From positions 34,392-98,391 of the forward strand of contig QBLU01000005.1 in assembly GCA_003241875.1 (NCBI GenBank): a stretch of DNA of 64,000 nt, written 5' to 3'. This DNA is from Alphaproteobacteria bacterium. GTDB lineage: Bacteria > Pseudomonadota > Alphaproteobacteria > Sphingomonadales > Sphingomonadaceae. Positions 49,930-59,530 of this stretch are shown here, piece after piece. The notes under the pieces are model-generated. The model made no database searches. It was not told the origin of the DNA and saw only the letters and a list, made by a program, of their open reading frames with translations. Position 1 is the first letter of the stretch, and every line of letters starts with the position of its first letter. The position numbers were made by a program, and so were the translations under genes.

Positions 49930-50265
49930 ATGCGCCGCCTTGCCCGACTGACCCTGGTCGCCGCCATCGTCGCGGTGCCGGGCCTCGCCACTCCGGCAGC
50001 GGCGTCGACCGATGCCGCCATGGCGCGCGGCATGGCCCAGGCCAGCCGCGCCTGCCTCAAGGCATCGGAACTGAAGAACGCCGCCACGGTCGGCGAGCCG
50101 ATCCTGTTCAGCGACGATGCCGGCAAGACCGCCTTCCTCGTCACCGGCCGATGGCGCCCGGCGCACATGCGCAAAGCCCGCGCGACGCTGCTGTGCCTCT
50201 ATGACCGCAGCACCCGCCGCGCCGAAACGCAGGAAGCCCCGCGCTGGACGGTCGCGCCGCGGTAG
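49930..50265 (+). CDS. Small secreted hypothetical protein
   Basis: 111 residues. Signal peptide 'RLTLVAAIVAVPGLATPAAAS' (cleavage near residue 25). The mature part contains two Cys (in 'RACLKAS' and 'LLCLYDR') that could form a disulfide, and ends basic. No family recognised. The ATG lies 19 bases after the cold-shock terminator. Confidence 0.6.
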   Translation: MRRLARLTLVAAIVAVPGLATPAAASTDAAMARGMAQASRACLKASELKNAATVGEPILFSDDAGKTAFLVTGRWRPAHMRKARATLLCLYDRSTRRAETQEAPRWTVAPR

Positions 50266-50286
50266 GAGGCAGCGCGGGCAATCTAT

Positions 50287-50424
50287 TACCCCGGCGAAGG
50301 CCGGGGCCCATGGCCCACGATCGCCGGCGCCCGGGTGCCCCCATTCCGGCGCTAGCTCGAACAGCGGGCCCTTCAATCGCCCGAGTTTGTGGGCCATGGG
50401 CCCCGGCCTTCGCCGGGGTGACAG
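50287..50424. repeat. REP-like inverted repeat, family 1, copy 2
   Basis: Left arm ACCCCGGCGAAGGCCGGGGC followed by CCATGGCCCAC, right arm GTGGGCCATGGGCCCCGGCC followed by TTCGCCGGGGTGACA. The same arms occur at 1063-1203. The element lies in the 306-base gap 50266-50571 between two genes on the same strand; the remaining bases there show no supported gene. Confidence 0.8.
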
Positions 50425-50571
50425 ATCACCTCAAGCCGCTGTTTCGCCTGCGGCATGGCGTCCCGCGACCGCACCGCGTCGCCGGCCCGGCTTGCCTGCG
50501 CCGCCAATAAGGGGCAAGCGACGCCATCGCTTCAACAGACGGCCGCCCCCGACCGGCTCAAGAGGAACAGC

Positions 50572-50865
50572 ATGGCTTCGATCAACGGACTGACGATCTT
50601 CTTTGCGGTGACGACGACGCTCGTTTTCCTCTACCCGATCGTCCGGTTGACGCCGTCCTGGCTTGAACGCTCACTCAACAAAAAACTGGTGTTTCATCGC
50701 GCCGCTTACACCGCTTTGACCGCCGCGGCGGCCCAGGCGCACAACGATCCGGAGCACGCGGCACGCCTCGCGGCCCAGCGCGACTATCATCGTTCGGCAC
50801 TCAAGGCGCTGGTTCCGAACGAAATTGTCGAGCCCGACGCCGAACGCGCCGCCGACGCCGCCTGA
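50572..50865 (+). CDS. Small membrane-anchored hypothetical protein
   Basis: 97 residues. One N-terminal membrane helix (about 5-25, 'LTIFFAVTTTLVFLYPIV'), then an Ala/His-rich soluble helix and an acidic end. The start is supported by AAGAGGAAC 5' of the ATG. No family recognised. Convergent with the J-domain gene. Confidence 0.55.
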   Translation: MASINGLTIFFAVTTTLVFLYPIVRLTPSWLERSLNKKLVFHRAAYTALTAAAAQAHNDPEHAARLAAQRDYHRSALKALVPNEIVEPDAERAADAA

Positions 50866-50884
50866 ATAGTCGCCGAAAAGGCGG

Positions 50885-51418
50885 CTATTTCCCCGCCGCA
50901 GTCCGCGCCAGGTCGGCATCGCTGAGCACCTGCCACGCCGCCTGCACCGCCCGAAAGCGATCCGCCTTGGTCTTGTCGCCGCCGGCAACGTCGGGATGGC
51001 TCTCCTTGGCGGCCGCGCGCCACGCCGCCTTGACGACGATCATGTCGGCATCCGGGTCGCAACCGAGCACCGCCAGCGCATCAAGCTCGGCCCGGCTGCG
51101 GGTGCCGTCCCCCGGGCCGCCCCATTCCCAGTGCGAGGCCTTGCGATAGGTCGTTTCCGCCTGCTCGCTGGCGGCACGCGCCGCGGCTTCCTCCGGGGTC
51201 AAACCGGCGAAATAATCCCAGTTGGCGTTGTATTCCGCCGCATGGCGCTCGCAGAAATACCAGCGTTCGGGACGATTAGGAGCCTTTGGCGCCGGGCGAT
51301 CACCGGCATTTGTGCAGCCGTGGCGGTCGCAGGTTCGCACTTCGGTAGCCGCGGTGCCACTGCCATAGGGCCGCCAGCGCGGAAACCCCCAGTCATCGGT
51401 GCGCCGCGAGCGAACCAT
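50885..51418 (-). CDS. J-domain protein with N-terminal Cys/His cluster
   Basis: 177 residues from the ATG at 51418. The N-terminus has 'CDRHGC' (about 29-34) and 'YFCERHAAEYN' (about 54-64), a likely zinc-binding pair, followed by 'FAGLTPEEAAAR'. The C-terminal 60 residues are a J domain: 'ALAVLGCDPDADMIVVKAAWRAAAKESHPDVAGG' region with the HPD motif. This DnaJ-like type occurs widely in alphaproteobacteria; it would stimulate a DnaK ATPase for an unknown client. Confidence 0.85.
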   Translation of the reverse strand: MVRSRRTDDWGFPRWRPYGSGTAATEVRTCDRHGCTNAGDRPAPKAPNRPERWYFCERHAAEYNANWDYFAGLTPEEAAARAASEQAETTYRKASHWEWGGPGDGTRSRAELDALAVLGCDPDADMIVVKAAWRAAAKESHPDVAGGDKTKADRFRAVQAAWQVLSDADLARTAAGK

Positions 51419-51503
51419 CGAAACCCTGCTCCCGCAACTTCCTGCCTCGGCCACCAGGCCGCCAGCCGGCTATCTAGGCACGAAAGACCCCCGGCGCCAG
51501 CAT

Positions 51504-52067
51504 TCAACGCTTGAAATAGCCCATGATCTCGTCGAGCGGATTGCCGTCCTTGTTGGTGTCGATCATGGCGATCAACGCCCCGGCCGCGCCGCCGCTGTTG
51601 CCGGAACCGCCCAGCAGGCCCCCCAGCATGCCGCCGATACCCCCGCTCGCCGGGGCCGCGACCGTGCCGGTGCCGTTGCCGAGCGCGCTCGCCGCCATCG
51701 TCGCCACCATCGGCAGCAGCGCCTTCAAGGCGCCCAGATCGAGGCCGGTCTTGCCGGCGGCATCGCTGGCGACGGCGCGCGACACGTCCTTCGACCCAAA
51801 GATGCTGCCCAGAATGTCGTTGCCCTGCGCCACGGCACCGTCATCGGCCGCGGAGCCGGTATAGGATGCCGCCATGCCGGCGAGCTGGTCGACGATCGAA
51901 CCATTGCCGTCCTGCGCCTGCCGGGCCATGCCGCCGGTCACCGCCGGCAGCAATGCGGCCACCGCGCCCTGGGCCTGTTCGGGGGAAATGCCGACCTTTG
52001 CCGCCATCGCGGCGATGCTGTCGGCACCACCCATGCGGGCAATCATGTCCATCATCTGCTGCGACAT
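51504..52067 (-). CDS. DUF937 family protein
   Basis: 187 residues from the ATG at 52067 (AGGGA upstream). Mostly small residues: 'GISPEQAQGAVAALLPAVTGGMAR' region (26-49), a second similar half ('LDLGALKALLPMVATMAASALG', 109-130), then a Gly-rich stretch and the end 'AMIDTNKDGNPLDEIMGYF', which resembles a degenerate EF-hand loop and is common in this family. Function unknown. Divergent from the transporter gene. Confidence 0.85.
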   Translation of the reverse strand: MSQQMMDMIARMGGADSIAAMAAKVGISPEQAQGAVAALLPAVTGGMARQAQDGNGSIVDQLAGMAASYTGSAADDGAVAQGNDILGSIFGSKDVSRAVASDAAGKTGLDLGALKALLPMVATMAASALGNGTGTVAAPASGGIGGMLGGLLGGSGNSGGAAGALIAMIDTNKDGNPLDEIMGYFKR

Positions 52068-52188
52068 TGCGGTCATCCCTGGTTGCTGCCGGGCCAGTAT
52101 AGGCCCGCCACAAGGCCGCTGCCAGCCACCCGCGCGCCCGCGACGACGACTGTGGACGCCGGCGTCACGATCGGGAATGGTGTCGGCG

Positions 52189-53427
52189 ATGGCCAGCCTG
52201 CTCCTCGACCGACGCTTCGGCCCGCTGTTCGTCACGCAGTTCCTCGGCGCCTTCAACGACAATCTGTTCAAGACGGCGCTGGTTTTCCTCGTCGCCTTCC
52301 ACCTGCGCAGCGGCGATCCGGTCGGTGCGGCGACGCTGGCGACCGTGGCGACCGGCGTCTTCATCCTGCCGTTCCTGCTGTTTTCCGGCGTGGCGGGGGA
52401 GATCTGCGACGCCCGCGACAAGGCGATGATCGCGCAGCGGGTCAAGATCGCCGAAATCGCCTTCATGATCCTGGGCGCCGCCGCCCTGGCGCTGCGGTCG
52501 GAGCCGCTGGCGCTCGTCGTCGTCTTCCTGATGGGGGTGCATTCGACGGTGTTCGGCCCGGTCAAATACGCCATCCTGCCCCAGCATTTGGCGCCCGCCG
52601 AGCTGCTGCTCGGCACCGGACTTGTCGAAGGCGCCACCTTTGTCGCCATCCTGCTCGGCCAGATTGCCGGCGGCCTGCTGCCGGCCTGGGTCGCCGGGCC
52701 GGTGGCGATCCTCGTTGCGGTGCTCGGCTGGCTGGCATCGCGCCACATCCCCGCCGCGCCGCCGGCCAGCCAGACGCCCATCGACTGGAACCCGGTCCGC
52801 GCCTCGCGCCGGGCATTGGGCGAGGCCTTTGCCAACACCGACCTGCGCATCGCGACGATCTGCATCAGCTGGTTCTGGGCACTGGGCGCCGTCTACACGA
52901 GCCAGTTCGTGCCGCTGGCGCGGAACGACATGGGCGGCAGCGAGGGGGTCGCGACGCTGTTCCTCGCCGCCTTCTCGATCGGTGTCGCCCTTGGATCGGC
53001 CGGAGTCAGCCGCCTGCTCGGCGGCCGCATCTCGACGCGGCTCGCACCCTGGGCCGGGCTGGTCATGGCGCTGGCCGGCGTCGACCTGTTCTTTGCCGAA
53101 CGCGGGCTGCTGGCCGCCGCCGGCGACGTCGGGCAGTTCCTGTCACGGCCCTCGGGCTGGCGGGTTCTCGCCGACCTGATGGTGCTGGCGATCGCCGGCG
53201 GCATCTTCTCGGTCCCGCTCTACGGCGTCCTGCAGACCGCCACCCACCCCGCCGGCCGGGCACGGGCGATTGCCGCCAACAACATCGTCAACGCCGGCTT
53301 CCAGGTCGCCGCCGTCCTCGCCATCGGCACCGCCATCACCCGCGGCGCCAGCGTGCCGACGGTGCTGATCGCCGCCGGCTTTACCGTCGTGCTGCTGATC
53401 CCGCTGCTGCGAAAGCTGTCGCGCTGA
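52189..53427 (+). CDS. MFS transporter, LplT (lysophospholipid flippase)-like
   Basis: 412 residues from the ATG at 52189; an ATG four codons upstream (52177) is the alternative. About 12 membrane helices. '[24 protein letters not shown]' (9-32) and '[19 protein letters not shown]' (about 117-135) are hallmark motifs of LplT and of the MFS part of Aas fusion proteins, which move lysophospholipids across the inner membrane for re-acylation. Confidence 0.88.
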   Translation: MASLLLDRRFGPLFVTQFLGAFNDNLFKTALVFLVAFHLRSGDPVGAATLATVATGVFILPFLLFSGVAGEICDARDKAMIAQRVKIAEIAFMILGAAALALRSEPLALVVVFLMGVHSTVFGPVKYAILPQHLAPAELLLGTGLVEGATFVAILLGQIAGGLLPAWVAGPVAILVAVLGWLASRHIPAAPPASQTPIDWNPVRASRRALGEAFANTDLRIATICISWFWALGAVYTSQFVPLARNDMGGSEGVATLFLAAFSIGVALGSAGVSRLLGGRISTRLAPWAGLVMALAGVDLFFAERGLLAAAGDVGQFLSRPSGWRVLADLMVLAIAGGIFSVPLYGVLQTATHPAGRARAIAANNIVNAGFQVAAVLAIGTAITRGASVPTVLIAAGFTVVLLIPLLRKLSR

Positions 53428-53512
53428 CATTCTCGACCCTAGCCAATCGCCCTCCAGCCGCCTAAACGCCGGGGCAACATCGGGCCGTCGGCTCGCCTTT
53501 TCGTGGAGTTCC

Positions 53513-54559
53513 ATGTCCAAAGTCGCTCTCATCACCGGCGTTACCGGCCAGGACGGCGCCTATCTTTCCGAACTGCTGCTGGAAAAGGGCTATGAAGTCC
53601 ATGGCGTCAAGCGCCGGTCTTCGTCGTTCAACACCGGCCGCATCGACCATTTGTACAAGGACCCGCACGAGGGCCACACCAATTTCCGCCTGCATCACGG
53701 CGATCTGACCGATGCCACCAACCTGATTCGCCTCGTCCAGGAAACCCGGCCCGACGAAATCTACAACCTGGCGGCCCAGAGCCATGTCCAGGTCAGCTTC
53801 GAGACCCCGGAATATACCGCCAACGCCGACGGCATCGGCACGCTGCGGCTGCTGGAGGCGATCCGCATCCTCGGTCTCGAAAAGACCACCCGCTTCTACC
53901 AGGCCTCGACGTCGGAGCTTTATGGGCTGGTGCAGGCGGTGCCGCAGTCCGAAACCACGCCTTTCTACCCGCGCTCGCCCTATGCCGCGGCCAAGCTCTA
54001 TGCCTATTGGATCACGGTCAATTACCGCGAGGCCTATGGCATCCATGCGTCGAACGGTATCCTGTTCAACCATGAAAGCCCGCTGCGCGGCGAAACCTTT
54101 GTGACGCGCAAGATCACCCGCGCCGTCGCTGCCATCGCCGAGGGGACCCAGGCCAAGCTGTTCCTCGGCAATCTCGACGCCCAGCGCGACTGGGGCCATG
54201 CCAAGGACTATGTCGAGGGCATGTGGCGGATCGTCCAGCACGACACCGCCGAGGACTGGGTGCTGGCTACCGGCACGACGACGACGGTCAAGGTGTTCGT
54301 CGAACTGGCCTTTGCCGAGACCGGCCGCACCATCGAATGGTCGGGCACCGGGGTCGAGGAAAAAGGCCGCTGCACCCGCACCGGTGATGTGCTGGTCGAG
54401 GTCGATCCGCGCTATTTCCGCCCCACCGAGGTCGATCTGCTGCTCGGCGACCCGACCAAGGCCAAGGAAAAGCTCGGCTGGGTCCATACCTCGACGATGC
54501 AGGACCTGGTGCGCGAGATGGTCGCCGCCGACTGGGCCGAGGCGAAGCAGTCGCGCTGA
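53513..54559 (+). CDS. gmd: GDP-mannose 4,6-dehydratase
   Basis: 348 residues. SDR fold with '[10 protein letters not shown]' (NADP-binding, 9-18), '[18 protein letters not shown]', the catalytic Thr in 'STSELYG' and Tyr/Lys in 'YAAAKLYAY' (about 155-165), and '[16 protein letters not shown]'. It converts GDP-mannose to GDP-4-keto-6-deoxymannose, the first step to GDP-L-fucose. Its stop overlaps the start of the next gene by one base. Confidence 0.97.
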   Translation: MSKVALITGVTGQDGAYLSELLLEKGYEVHGVKRRSSSFNTGRIDHLYKDPHEGHTNFRLHHGDLTDATNLIRLVQETRPDEIYNLAAQSHVQVSFETPEYTANADGIGTLRLLEAIRILGLEKTTRFYQASTSELYGLVQAVPQSETTPFYPRSPYAAAKLYAYWITVNYREAYGIHASNGILFNHESPLRGETFVTRKITRAVAAIAEGTQAKLFLGNLDAQRDWGHAKDYVEGMWRIVQHDTAEDWVLATGTTTTVKVFVELAFAETGRTIEWSGTGVEEKGRCTRTGDVLVEVDPRYFRPTEVDLLLGDPTKAKEKLGWVHTSTMQDLVREMVAADWAEAKQSR

Positions 54560-55506
54560 TGTTCGACCTGTCGGGCAAGACGATCTGGGTTGCCGGGCAC
54601 CGCGGCATGGTCGGCAGCGCGCTGGTACGCCGGCTGCAGCGTGACGGCCACCGCGTCCTGACCGCCGGCCGCGACCGCGTCGACCTGGTTCGCCAGGCCG
54701 ATGTCGAGGCCTTTGTCGCCGCCGAAAAGCCCGATGTCGTCATCGTCGCCGCGGCGCGGGTCGGCGGAATCGCCGCCAATGCAGCGCGGCCGGTCGACTT
54801 CCTCCACGACAACCTGCTCATCGAGGCCAACATCATGCGCGCCGCGGCCGACGCCGGTGTCGCCAAGCTGCTGTTTCTCGGCTCGTCGTGCATCTATCCA
54901 CGCGACGCCGCCCAGCCGATGGCCGAGGATGCGCTGCTGACCGGGCCGCTGGAAGCCACCAACCAATGGTATGCGATCGCCAAGATCGCCGGGATCAAGC
55001 TCGCCGAGGCCTATCGCCAGCAGCTGGGCCTCGATTTCATCAGTGCCATGCCGACCAACCTTTATGGCCCCGGCGACAATTACGACCTTGAATCGAGCCA
55101 TGTCATCCCGGCGCTGCTGCGCAAGGCCATCGAAGCGCGCGACAGCGGCGCCGCGACGATGACCGTCTGGGGCAGCGGCACCCCCCTGCGGGAGTTCATG
55201 CACGTCGACGATCTCGCCGATGCGCTGGTGTTCCTGCTGCAGAGCTATTCGCGGCCCGAGCACATCAACGTCGGCACCGGGCAGGAAGTGACCATCGCCG
55301 CGGTGGCACGGATCATCTGCGACACGGTCGGCTTTACCGGCGAGCTGGTCTTCGACCGCAGCCGGCCCGACGGCACGCCGCGCAAGCTGATGGATTCATC
55401 GCGGCTGCTGGCGCTGGGCTGGCAGCCGAAAATCGGCCTGCGCGAGGGCCTTGCCGATGCCTGGCGCGATTTCAGCGAGAGCCCGGCGACGCGCCTGTCG
55501 GCATGA
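54559..55506 (+). CDS. fcl: GDP-L-fucose synthase
   Basis: 315 residues. '[16 protein letters not shown]' (NADP motif, 11-26), '[18 protein letters not shown]', 'FLGSSCIYP', catalytic Tyr/Lys in '[16 protein letters not shown]' (136-151), '[12 protein letters not shown]'. It is an epimerase/reductase that finishes GDP-L-fucose. Coupled to gmd (TGATG) and overlapping the glycosyltransferase start by four bases. Confidence 0.97.
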   Translation: MFDLSGKTIWVAGHRGMVGSALVRRLQRDGHRVLTAGRDRVDLVRQADVEAFVAAEKPDVVIVAAARVGGIAANAARPVDFLHDNLLIEANIMRAAADAGVAKLLFLGSSCIYPRDAAQPMAEDALLTGPLEATNQWYAIAKIAGIKLAEAYRQQLGLDFISAMPTNLYGPGDNYDLESSHVIPALLRKAIEARDSGAATMTVWGSGTPLREFMHVDDLADALVFLLQSYSRPEHINVGTGQEVTIAAVARIICDTVGFTGELVFDRSRPDGTPRKLMDSSRLLALGWQPKIGLREGLADAWRDFSESPATRLSA

Positions 55507-56297
55507 AGGTCACCATCGTCACCGTGGCGTGGAATGCCGCCGCCACGATCGGCGACACCTGCCGATCCGTCGCCGCACAGGATTGGCCGGACATCGAGCA
55601 CATCATCATCGATGGCGCGTCGAAGGACGACACCGCCGCCGTCGTCGCTGCCAATGCCCGGCCGGGGCATGTCTTCGTCTCCGAACCCGACAAGGGCCTC
55701 TATGACGCGATGAACAAGGCGGTAGCACGGGCGACCGGCGACATCATCGGCTTCCTCAACGCCGATGATTTCTACTGCCGGACCGACGCCGTGCGGCTGA
55801 TCGCCGAAGCGGCCGAGGCCGACCCCGATGCCGGCGCCGTGTCGGGCGGCGTTGCCATCGTCGCCGTCGATGATGTGACGAGGCTCAGCCGGGCCTATCC
55901 GGCGCTGCCGTTCGCGCCCTGGATGCTGCGCCTGGCGCATATGCCGCCGCATCCCGGTTTCTATGTGCGCCGCGCGGCCATGGCGCAGGTCGGACCGTTC
56001 GATCCGTCCATCCGCATCGGCGCCGATTTCGACTGGATGGTGCGGTTCTTCATCGTCGCGGGGCTGCGCGCCCGGCCGATCCCCGAGACGCTGGTGACGC
56101 TGCGCGAGGGCGGCCTGTCGAACCAGGGCCTTGCCAGCCGCAAGGCTATCGCCCGCGAGGCGCTGGCGACGCTGCGGCGCTACGGCCTCACCGCCAGCAC
56201 GGCGCTGGTCTGGGCGAAATACCCGGTCAAGGCACTGCAGTTCGTCGTCCCGCCCTATCAGTGGCCGGCCCCCGAGCGCGTGCACTGGCGCCCCTGA
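55503..56297 (+). CDS. Glycosyltransferase family 2 (WcaE/colanic-acid type)
   Basis: 264 residues. GT-A fold: '[22 protein letters not shown]' start, '[13 protein letters not shown]' (35-47), '[29 protein letters not shown]' region with the DxD-type 'NADD' (about 84-88). It resembles enzymes that add fucose or other sugars to exopolysaccharide. It is the last gene of a three-gene gmd-fcl-GT unit, which suggests that it uses GDP-fucose. Confidence 0.88.
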   Translation: MKVTIVTVAWNAAATIGDTCRSVAAQDWPDIEHIIIDGASKDDTAAVVAANARPGHVFVSEPDKGLYDAMNKAVARATGDIIGFLNADDFYCRTDAVRLIAEAAEADPDAGAVSGGVAIVAVDDVTRLSRAYPALPFAPWMLRLAHMPPHPGFYVRRAAMAQVGPFDPSIRIGADFDWMVRFFIVAGLRARPIPETLVTLREGGLSNQGLASRKAIAREALATLRRYGLTASTALVWAKYPVKALQFVVPPYQWPAPERVHWRP

Positions 56298-56323
56298 GAC
56301 GCTGATCGTACGGGAAGCGCCTG

Positions 56324-56722
56324 CTAGGCCGCGGCGGCGGCCGTGATCTCGGCCGACATGCGCTGCAGGGCTGTCTGGACCATCTCGTAGCTATAGGGCT
56401 TGGCAAAAAAGCGCGCGCCTTCGGGCATTTCGGTCGCCTTCATGTCATGCTCGCCGCTGACGATGATGAAGCCCATGGCGGGCCAGCGCTGGTGGGTCAG
56501 CGCCGCCAGTTCGAGCCCGTCCATCGTTCCAGCCATGTGGATGTCGGTAAAGACGATGGTGATTTCGTCATGGCGCTCGAGCATGGTCAGTGCCGCATCG
56601 GCGCTGGCAACTTCGAACAGCGCGAAGCCCAGATCGCCGACGAGCTCCACGGCGGCCATGCGAACGAGCGCATCGTCCTCCACGACCAGGCTCGTCGGCA
56701 ATCGAATACGCAGGGCAGGCAT
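56324..56722 (-). CDS. Single-domain response regulator
   Basis: 132 residues, a stand-alone receiver domain. The acidic pair is Asp16/Asp17 ('VVEDDALV'), the phosphorylation site Asp60 ('VFTDIHM'), the switch Ser89 ('IIVSGEH') and Lys108 ('FFAKPY'). 'FAKPY' plus an aromatic residue is the FATGUY-like signature of alphaproteobacterial single-domain regulators that work in general-stress phosphorelays (compare SdrG). No output domain. Its 5' region has an inverted repeat overlapping the ribosome binding site. Confidence 0.88.
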   Translation of the reverse strand: MPALRIRLPTSLVVEDDALVRMAAVELVGDLGFALFEVASADAALTMLERHDEITIVFTDIHMAGTMDGLELAALTHQRWPAMGFIIVSGEHDMKATEMPEGARFFAKPYSYEMVQTALQRMSAEITAAAAA

Positions 56723-56730
56723 GACAGTTC

Positions 56731-56755
56731 TCCGAACCTGGAATCAGCGTTCGGA
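56731..56755 (-). promoter_or_regulatory. Inverted repeat overlapping the ribosome binding site of the response regulator
   Basis: TCCGAAC (56731-56737) and GTTCGGA (56749-56755) form a 7-bp perfect dyad with an 11-base spacer. In the mRNA the arm nearest the start reads GUUCGGA followed by GAACUGUC-AUG, so the likely Shine-Dalgarno GGAG is partly buried in the stem. It may be an RNA switch or a DNA operator. Confidence 0.45.
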
Positions 56756-56846
56756 GGCATGGTCAGGCAGACCCGCGCCTTCGCGATCTCGACGCGGCGC
56801 CCGGTCGGGCAGCGGTCAGTACAAAGGTAACGCCTGTCGTATCATA

Positions 56847-56874
56847 TTCGATCCGAACGGTTTCGATTCGAACG
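56847..56874. repeat. 15-base spaced direct repeats TTCGAT(C/T)CGAACG
   Basis: TTCGATCCGAACG at 56847-56859 and TTCGATTCGAACG at 56862-56874 are nearly identical and 15 bases apart. Each is close to palindromic. They share the word TCCGAAC with the dyad at 56731-56755. They lie about 125-150 bases upstream of the response regulator start and just after the end of the serine hydrolase gene. The rest of the 56723-56904 gap holds no gene. Confidence 0.5.
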
Positions 56875-56904
56875 CCGGTGCCGCTTGACGCGGCATGAAC
56901 GCCG

Positions 56905-58395
56905 TCACGGCGTAGCCGCGCTGAAGTCCAGCGCCTGGAGCGCCAGCGCCCGCGTCGGGGCGCGCTGGACCCGGCCGGTTATGCGGCCATGCTCGCAGGA
57001 CCAGCTGAACTTGCCTTCCATGGCCGACACCGGCGTCGGCGGCTCGGTCGCCGGGCAGTCGCCGACTTCGGCCTTCACGTTGCCGATCGCCGTTTTCCAG
57101 GCCGCCGAATCGCGGTCGAGCAGCATGTTGCCGGCCAGTGGCGCCGCCTCGATCGCCCCCGCCCGCCACACCGCCTTTGCCGCACCATAGGCCGCCGCGA
57201 GACCGGCGCTGACCGGCACGGCACGGTCGGGAATGGCCTTGGCGGCGTTGAGGGCGAGGGCGGCGCGATAGGTCGGCAGCACGCCGGCGCCATAGGTGCG
57301 GCTGCCCAGCGCGAAGATGCCGACGCCCTTTTCGGGCAGCAGCATGACGACCGAGCCATAGCCCGGGTAGCCGCCGGTGTGGGTGACGACGCGCCCGAGG
57401 TCGCAATCGTCGATCACGCTCCACGCCATGCCATAGGCCGCCGCCTGCCGGCACGGCGCGCCCGCCGCGGCCGGGCGCATCTGCCCGCGCACGAAATTGC
57501 TGCCGGTGACGATCTCGCGGAATGTCGATCGCCGGACCGGGCCGGCCTCCGCACCGTCGCGCGCCGGCCAGGCGGCCAGCAGCGCGGCGACCCATTTCGC
57601 ATAATCGTTGGCGCTGGTTTCGACGCCCCCCATCGCGCCGAACGCGCCATCCTTCATGTCGGCCTCGCGGACCCAGCGGTTGTCACGCCAGCTATAGCCG
57701 ATCGCCCGGCGCGCTGCCGGCGAGGCAAACACGTCATAGCCGGTCGATGCCATGCCGAGCGGCGCCATCAGTTCCCGCCGGATATAGTCCTGATAGGGCG
57801 TGCCCGACACATTGCCGATGATCCGCCCGAGCATGGCATAGCCCAGGTTGGAATATTCGAAGCCCAGCCCGGGGCCCTGCGCAAAGGCGACGCCATCCTT
57901 CAACAGGCTCGTGAACGCGGCTTCCGCCATCACCTGCTGGCGGTCACCCCAGGGGTTGTCCTCGACGAAGCCGGACGCATGCGTCAGCAGGTTGCGGACG
58001 GTGATCCGGGGGCTGTCGGTCGTCGGATAGGTCCAGGCCTTGATCTCGGGCACATAGGTTTCGGCCGGCGCGTCGAGCGCCAGCTTGCCGTCGTCGCGCA
58101 GCTTCAGAATGGCAAGCGCCGTGAACGCCTTGGACATCGACGCGATGCGGAACAGGCTGTCGGCATTCACCGGGGTTTTGGCGTCGATATCCTGCACGCC
58201 GAGGCCCCTGACGTGCACCAGCTTGCCATCGACGACGACACCATAGACGAGGCCGGGCACATGCGCGGCGAGGCGCCACTCGCTGAAAATGCGGTCGACT
58301 TCCTTGAGGGCGGCGGCGTCAGGCGCGGCGGTTGCCCCGACGGGCAGCAGGGCGAGCACGATGGCGGCGAGCTTTTGCTTCATCTTCATCTTCAT
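56905..58395 (-). CDS. Exported serine hydrolase, class C beta-lactamase fold
   Basis: 496 residues. Signal peptide (Lys/Met n-region, cleavage near 'ATAAP' 21-25). The catalytic Ser86-x-x-Lys89 lies in 'FRIASMSKAF', with the YxN motif Tyr181-Ser-Asn183 in 'GFEYSNLGY'; a KTG-like 'HTGGYPGYGS' lies near 320. These are the penicillin-binding/esterase-type features of the family, which includes esterases and peptidases as well as lactamases, so the substrate is open. An extra ~100-residue C-terminal domain follows the fold. Confidence 0.88.
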   Translation of the reverse strand: MKMKMKQKLAAIVLALLPVGATAAPDAAALKEVDRIFSEWRLAAHVPGLVYGVVVDGKLVHVRGLGVQDIDAKTPVNADSLFRIASMSKAFTALAILKLRDDGKLALDAPAETYVPEIKAWTYPTTDSPRITVRNLLTHASGFVEDNPWGDRQQVMAEAAFTSLLKDGVAFAQGPGLGFEYSNLGYAMLGRIIGNVSGTPYQDYIRRELMAPLGMASTGYDVFASPAARRAIGYSWRDNRWVREADMKDGAFGAMGGVETSANDYAKWVAALLAAWPARDGAEAGPVRRSTFREIVTGSNFVRGQMRPAAAGAPCRQAAAYGMAWSVIDDCDLGRVVTHTGGYPGYGSVVMLLPEKGVGIFALGSRTYGAGVLPTYRAALALNAAKAIPDRAVPVSAGLAAAYGAAKAVWRAGAIEAAPLAGNMLLDRDSAAWKTAIGNVKAEVGDCPATEPPTPVSAMEGKFSWSCEHGRITGRVQRAPTRALALQALDFSAATP

Positions 58396-58425
58396 CTTGC
58401 GTGCCCCTGACGACGATGTCGCAGA

Positions 58426-59511
58426 TTAGGGCACGACGACGATGAAAAGATACGTTGCAAAAATCACCAGGTGAACGACGCCGTTGAGGATCGTCGTCCG
58501 CCCGGTGCGTAGCGACAGCACCGCCATGAACAGCGACAACACCAGCAACTGGGTATCCTTGACGTCGAGCCCCAGCGTCAGCGGCACGCCCATCGCCAGC
58601 GACACCACCGCCACCGCCGGGATGGTGAGGCCGATCGAGGCCAGGGCCGACCCCAGCGCCAGGTTGATGCTGTCCTGCAGCCGGTTGGCACGCGCCGCGC
58701 GCACCGCCGCCATCCCCTCGGGCAACAGCACGATGCCGGCGATGATAACGCCGACCAGCGCCACCGGGGCCCCCGCGGCCGCCACGCCGGCCTCGATCGT
58801 CGGCGCCAGCGCCTTGCCGATCATCACCACGCCGACGAGCGCCGAGGCCAGCAGGCCGACCGCTGCCACGGCCGTCACCGCCGGCGGCGGCGCGACAGGC
58901 GCCCCGACGACGTCGGGATCGAGGAAATAATCGCGGTGGCGAACGGTCTGGGTGAACACGAAGGTCAGGTAGAGGATCAGCGCGACCAGGGCGACAAAGG
59001 CCAATTGGCTCGGCGCATAGACCGGGCCCGGCAATGTCATCGTGACATTCGGCAGCAGCATTGTCAGGACGGTCAGTGCGCCGAGCACCGTCAGCGCCGC
59101 ATTGGCGCCGTCGACGTTGAAGCGCTGCTCGCGGTAGCGGATGCCGCCGACGAGCAGGCAGACTCCGATGATACCGTTGAGAATGATCATCACCGCCGCA
59201 AACACCGTGTCTCGCGCCAGCGCCGTCGTCGCCGGGCCACCGGCGATCATCAGCGACACGATGAGCGCGACCTCGATCGTCGTCACCGCCAGCGCCAGCA
59301 CCAGCGTGCCATAGGGTTCGCCGATACGATGGGCGATGACTTCGGCGTGGTGAACGGCGGCAAGCACCGAAGCGATGAGCACCGGGGCCATCACCAGCGG
59401 CGGCAGCGGGACATGCGCCAGCTCCAGCGCCGAAACAGCGAGCGCCGCCAGGGGCGCCGCCCAGGCCCAGACCGGCAGGCCCAGCGGACCGTGAAAGGCA
59501 GCCTTGCTCAT
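58426..59511 (-). CDS. ChaA-type calcium/proton (cation/proton) exchanger
   Basis: 361 residues from the ATG at 59511, about 11 membrane helices. CaCA signatures: 'IGEPYGTLVLALAVTTIEVALIVSLM' region (about 64-89, with the acidic residue of repeat 1) and 'INLALGSALASIGLTIPAVAVVSL' (about 277-300, repeat 2). ChaA exchanges Ca2+, Na+ or K+ for H+ and protects against salt and alkaline stress. It lies 30 bases upstream of the serine hydrolase start. Confidence 0.9.
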   Translation of the reverse strand: MSKAAFHGPLGLPVWAWAAPLAALAVSALELAHVPLPPLVMAPVLIASVLAAVHHAEVIAHRIGEPYGTLVLALAVTTIEVALIVSLMIAGGPATTALARDTVFAAVMIILNGIIGVCLLVGGIRYREQRFNVDGANAALTVLGALTVLTMLLPNVTMTLPGPVYAPSQLAFVALVALILYLTFVFTQTVRHRDYFLDPDVVGAPVAPPPAVTAVAAVGLLASALVGVVMIGKALAPTIEAGVAAAGAPVALVGVIIAGIVLLPEGMAAVRAARANRLQDSINLALGSALASIGLTIPAVAVVSLAMGVPLTLGLDVKDTQLLVLSLFMAVLSLRTGRTTILNGVVHLVIFATYLFIVVVP

Positions 59512-59530
59512 CGCCGGGGCGATAGCAGCA

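Noticed and set aside
56860-56880. TTCGATTCGAACG as a possible T-arm of a tRNA
   Set aside because: No acceptor, D or anticodon arm can be drawn on either strand around it.
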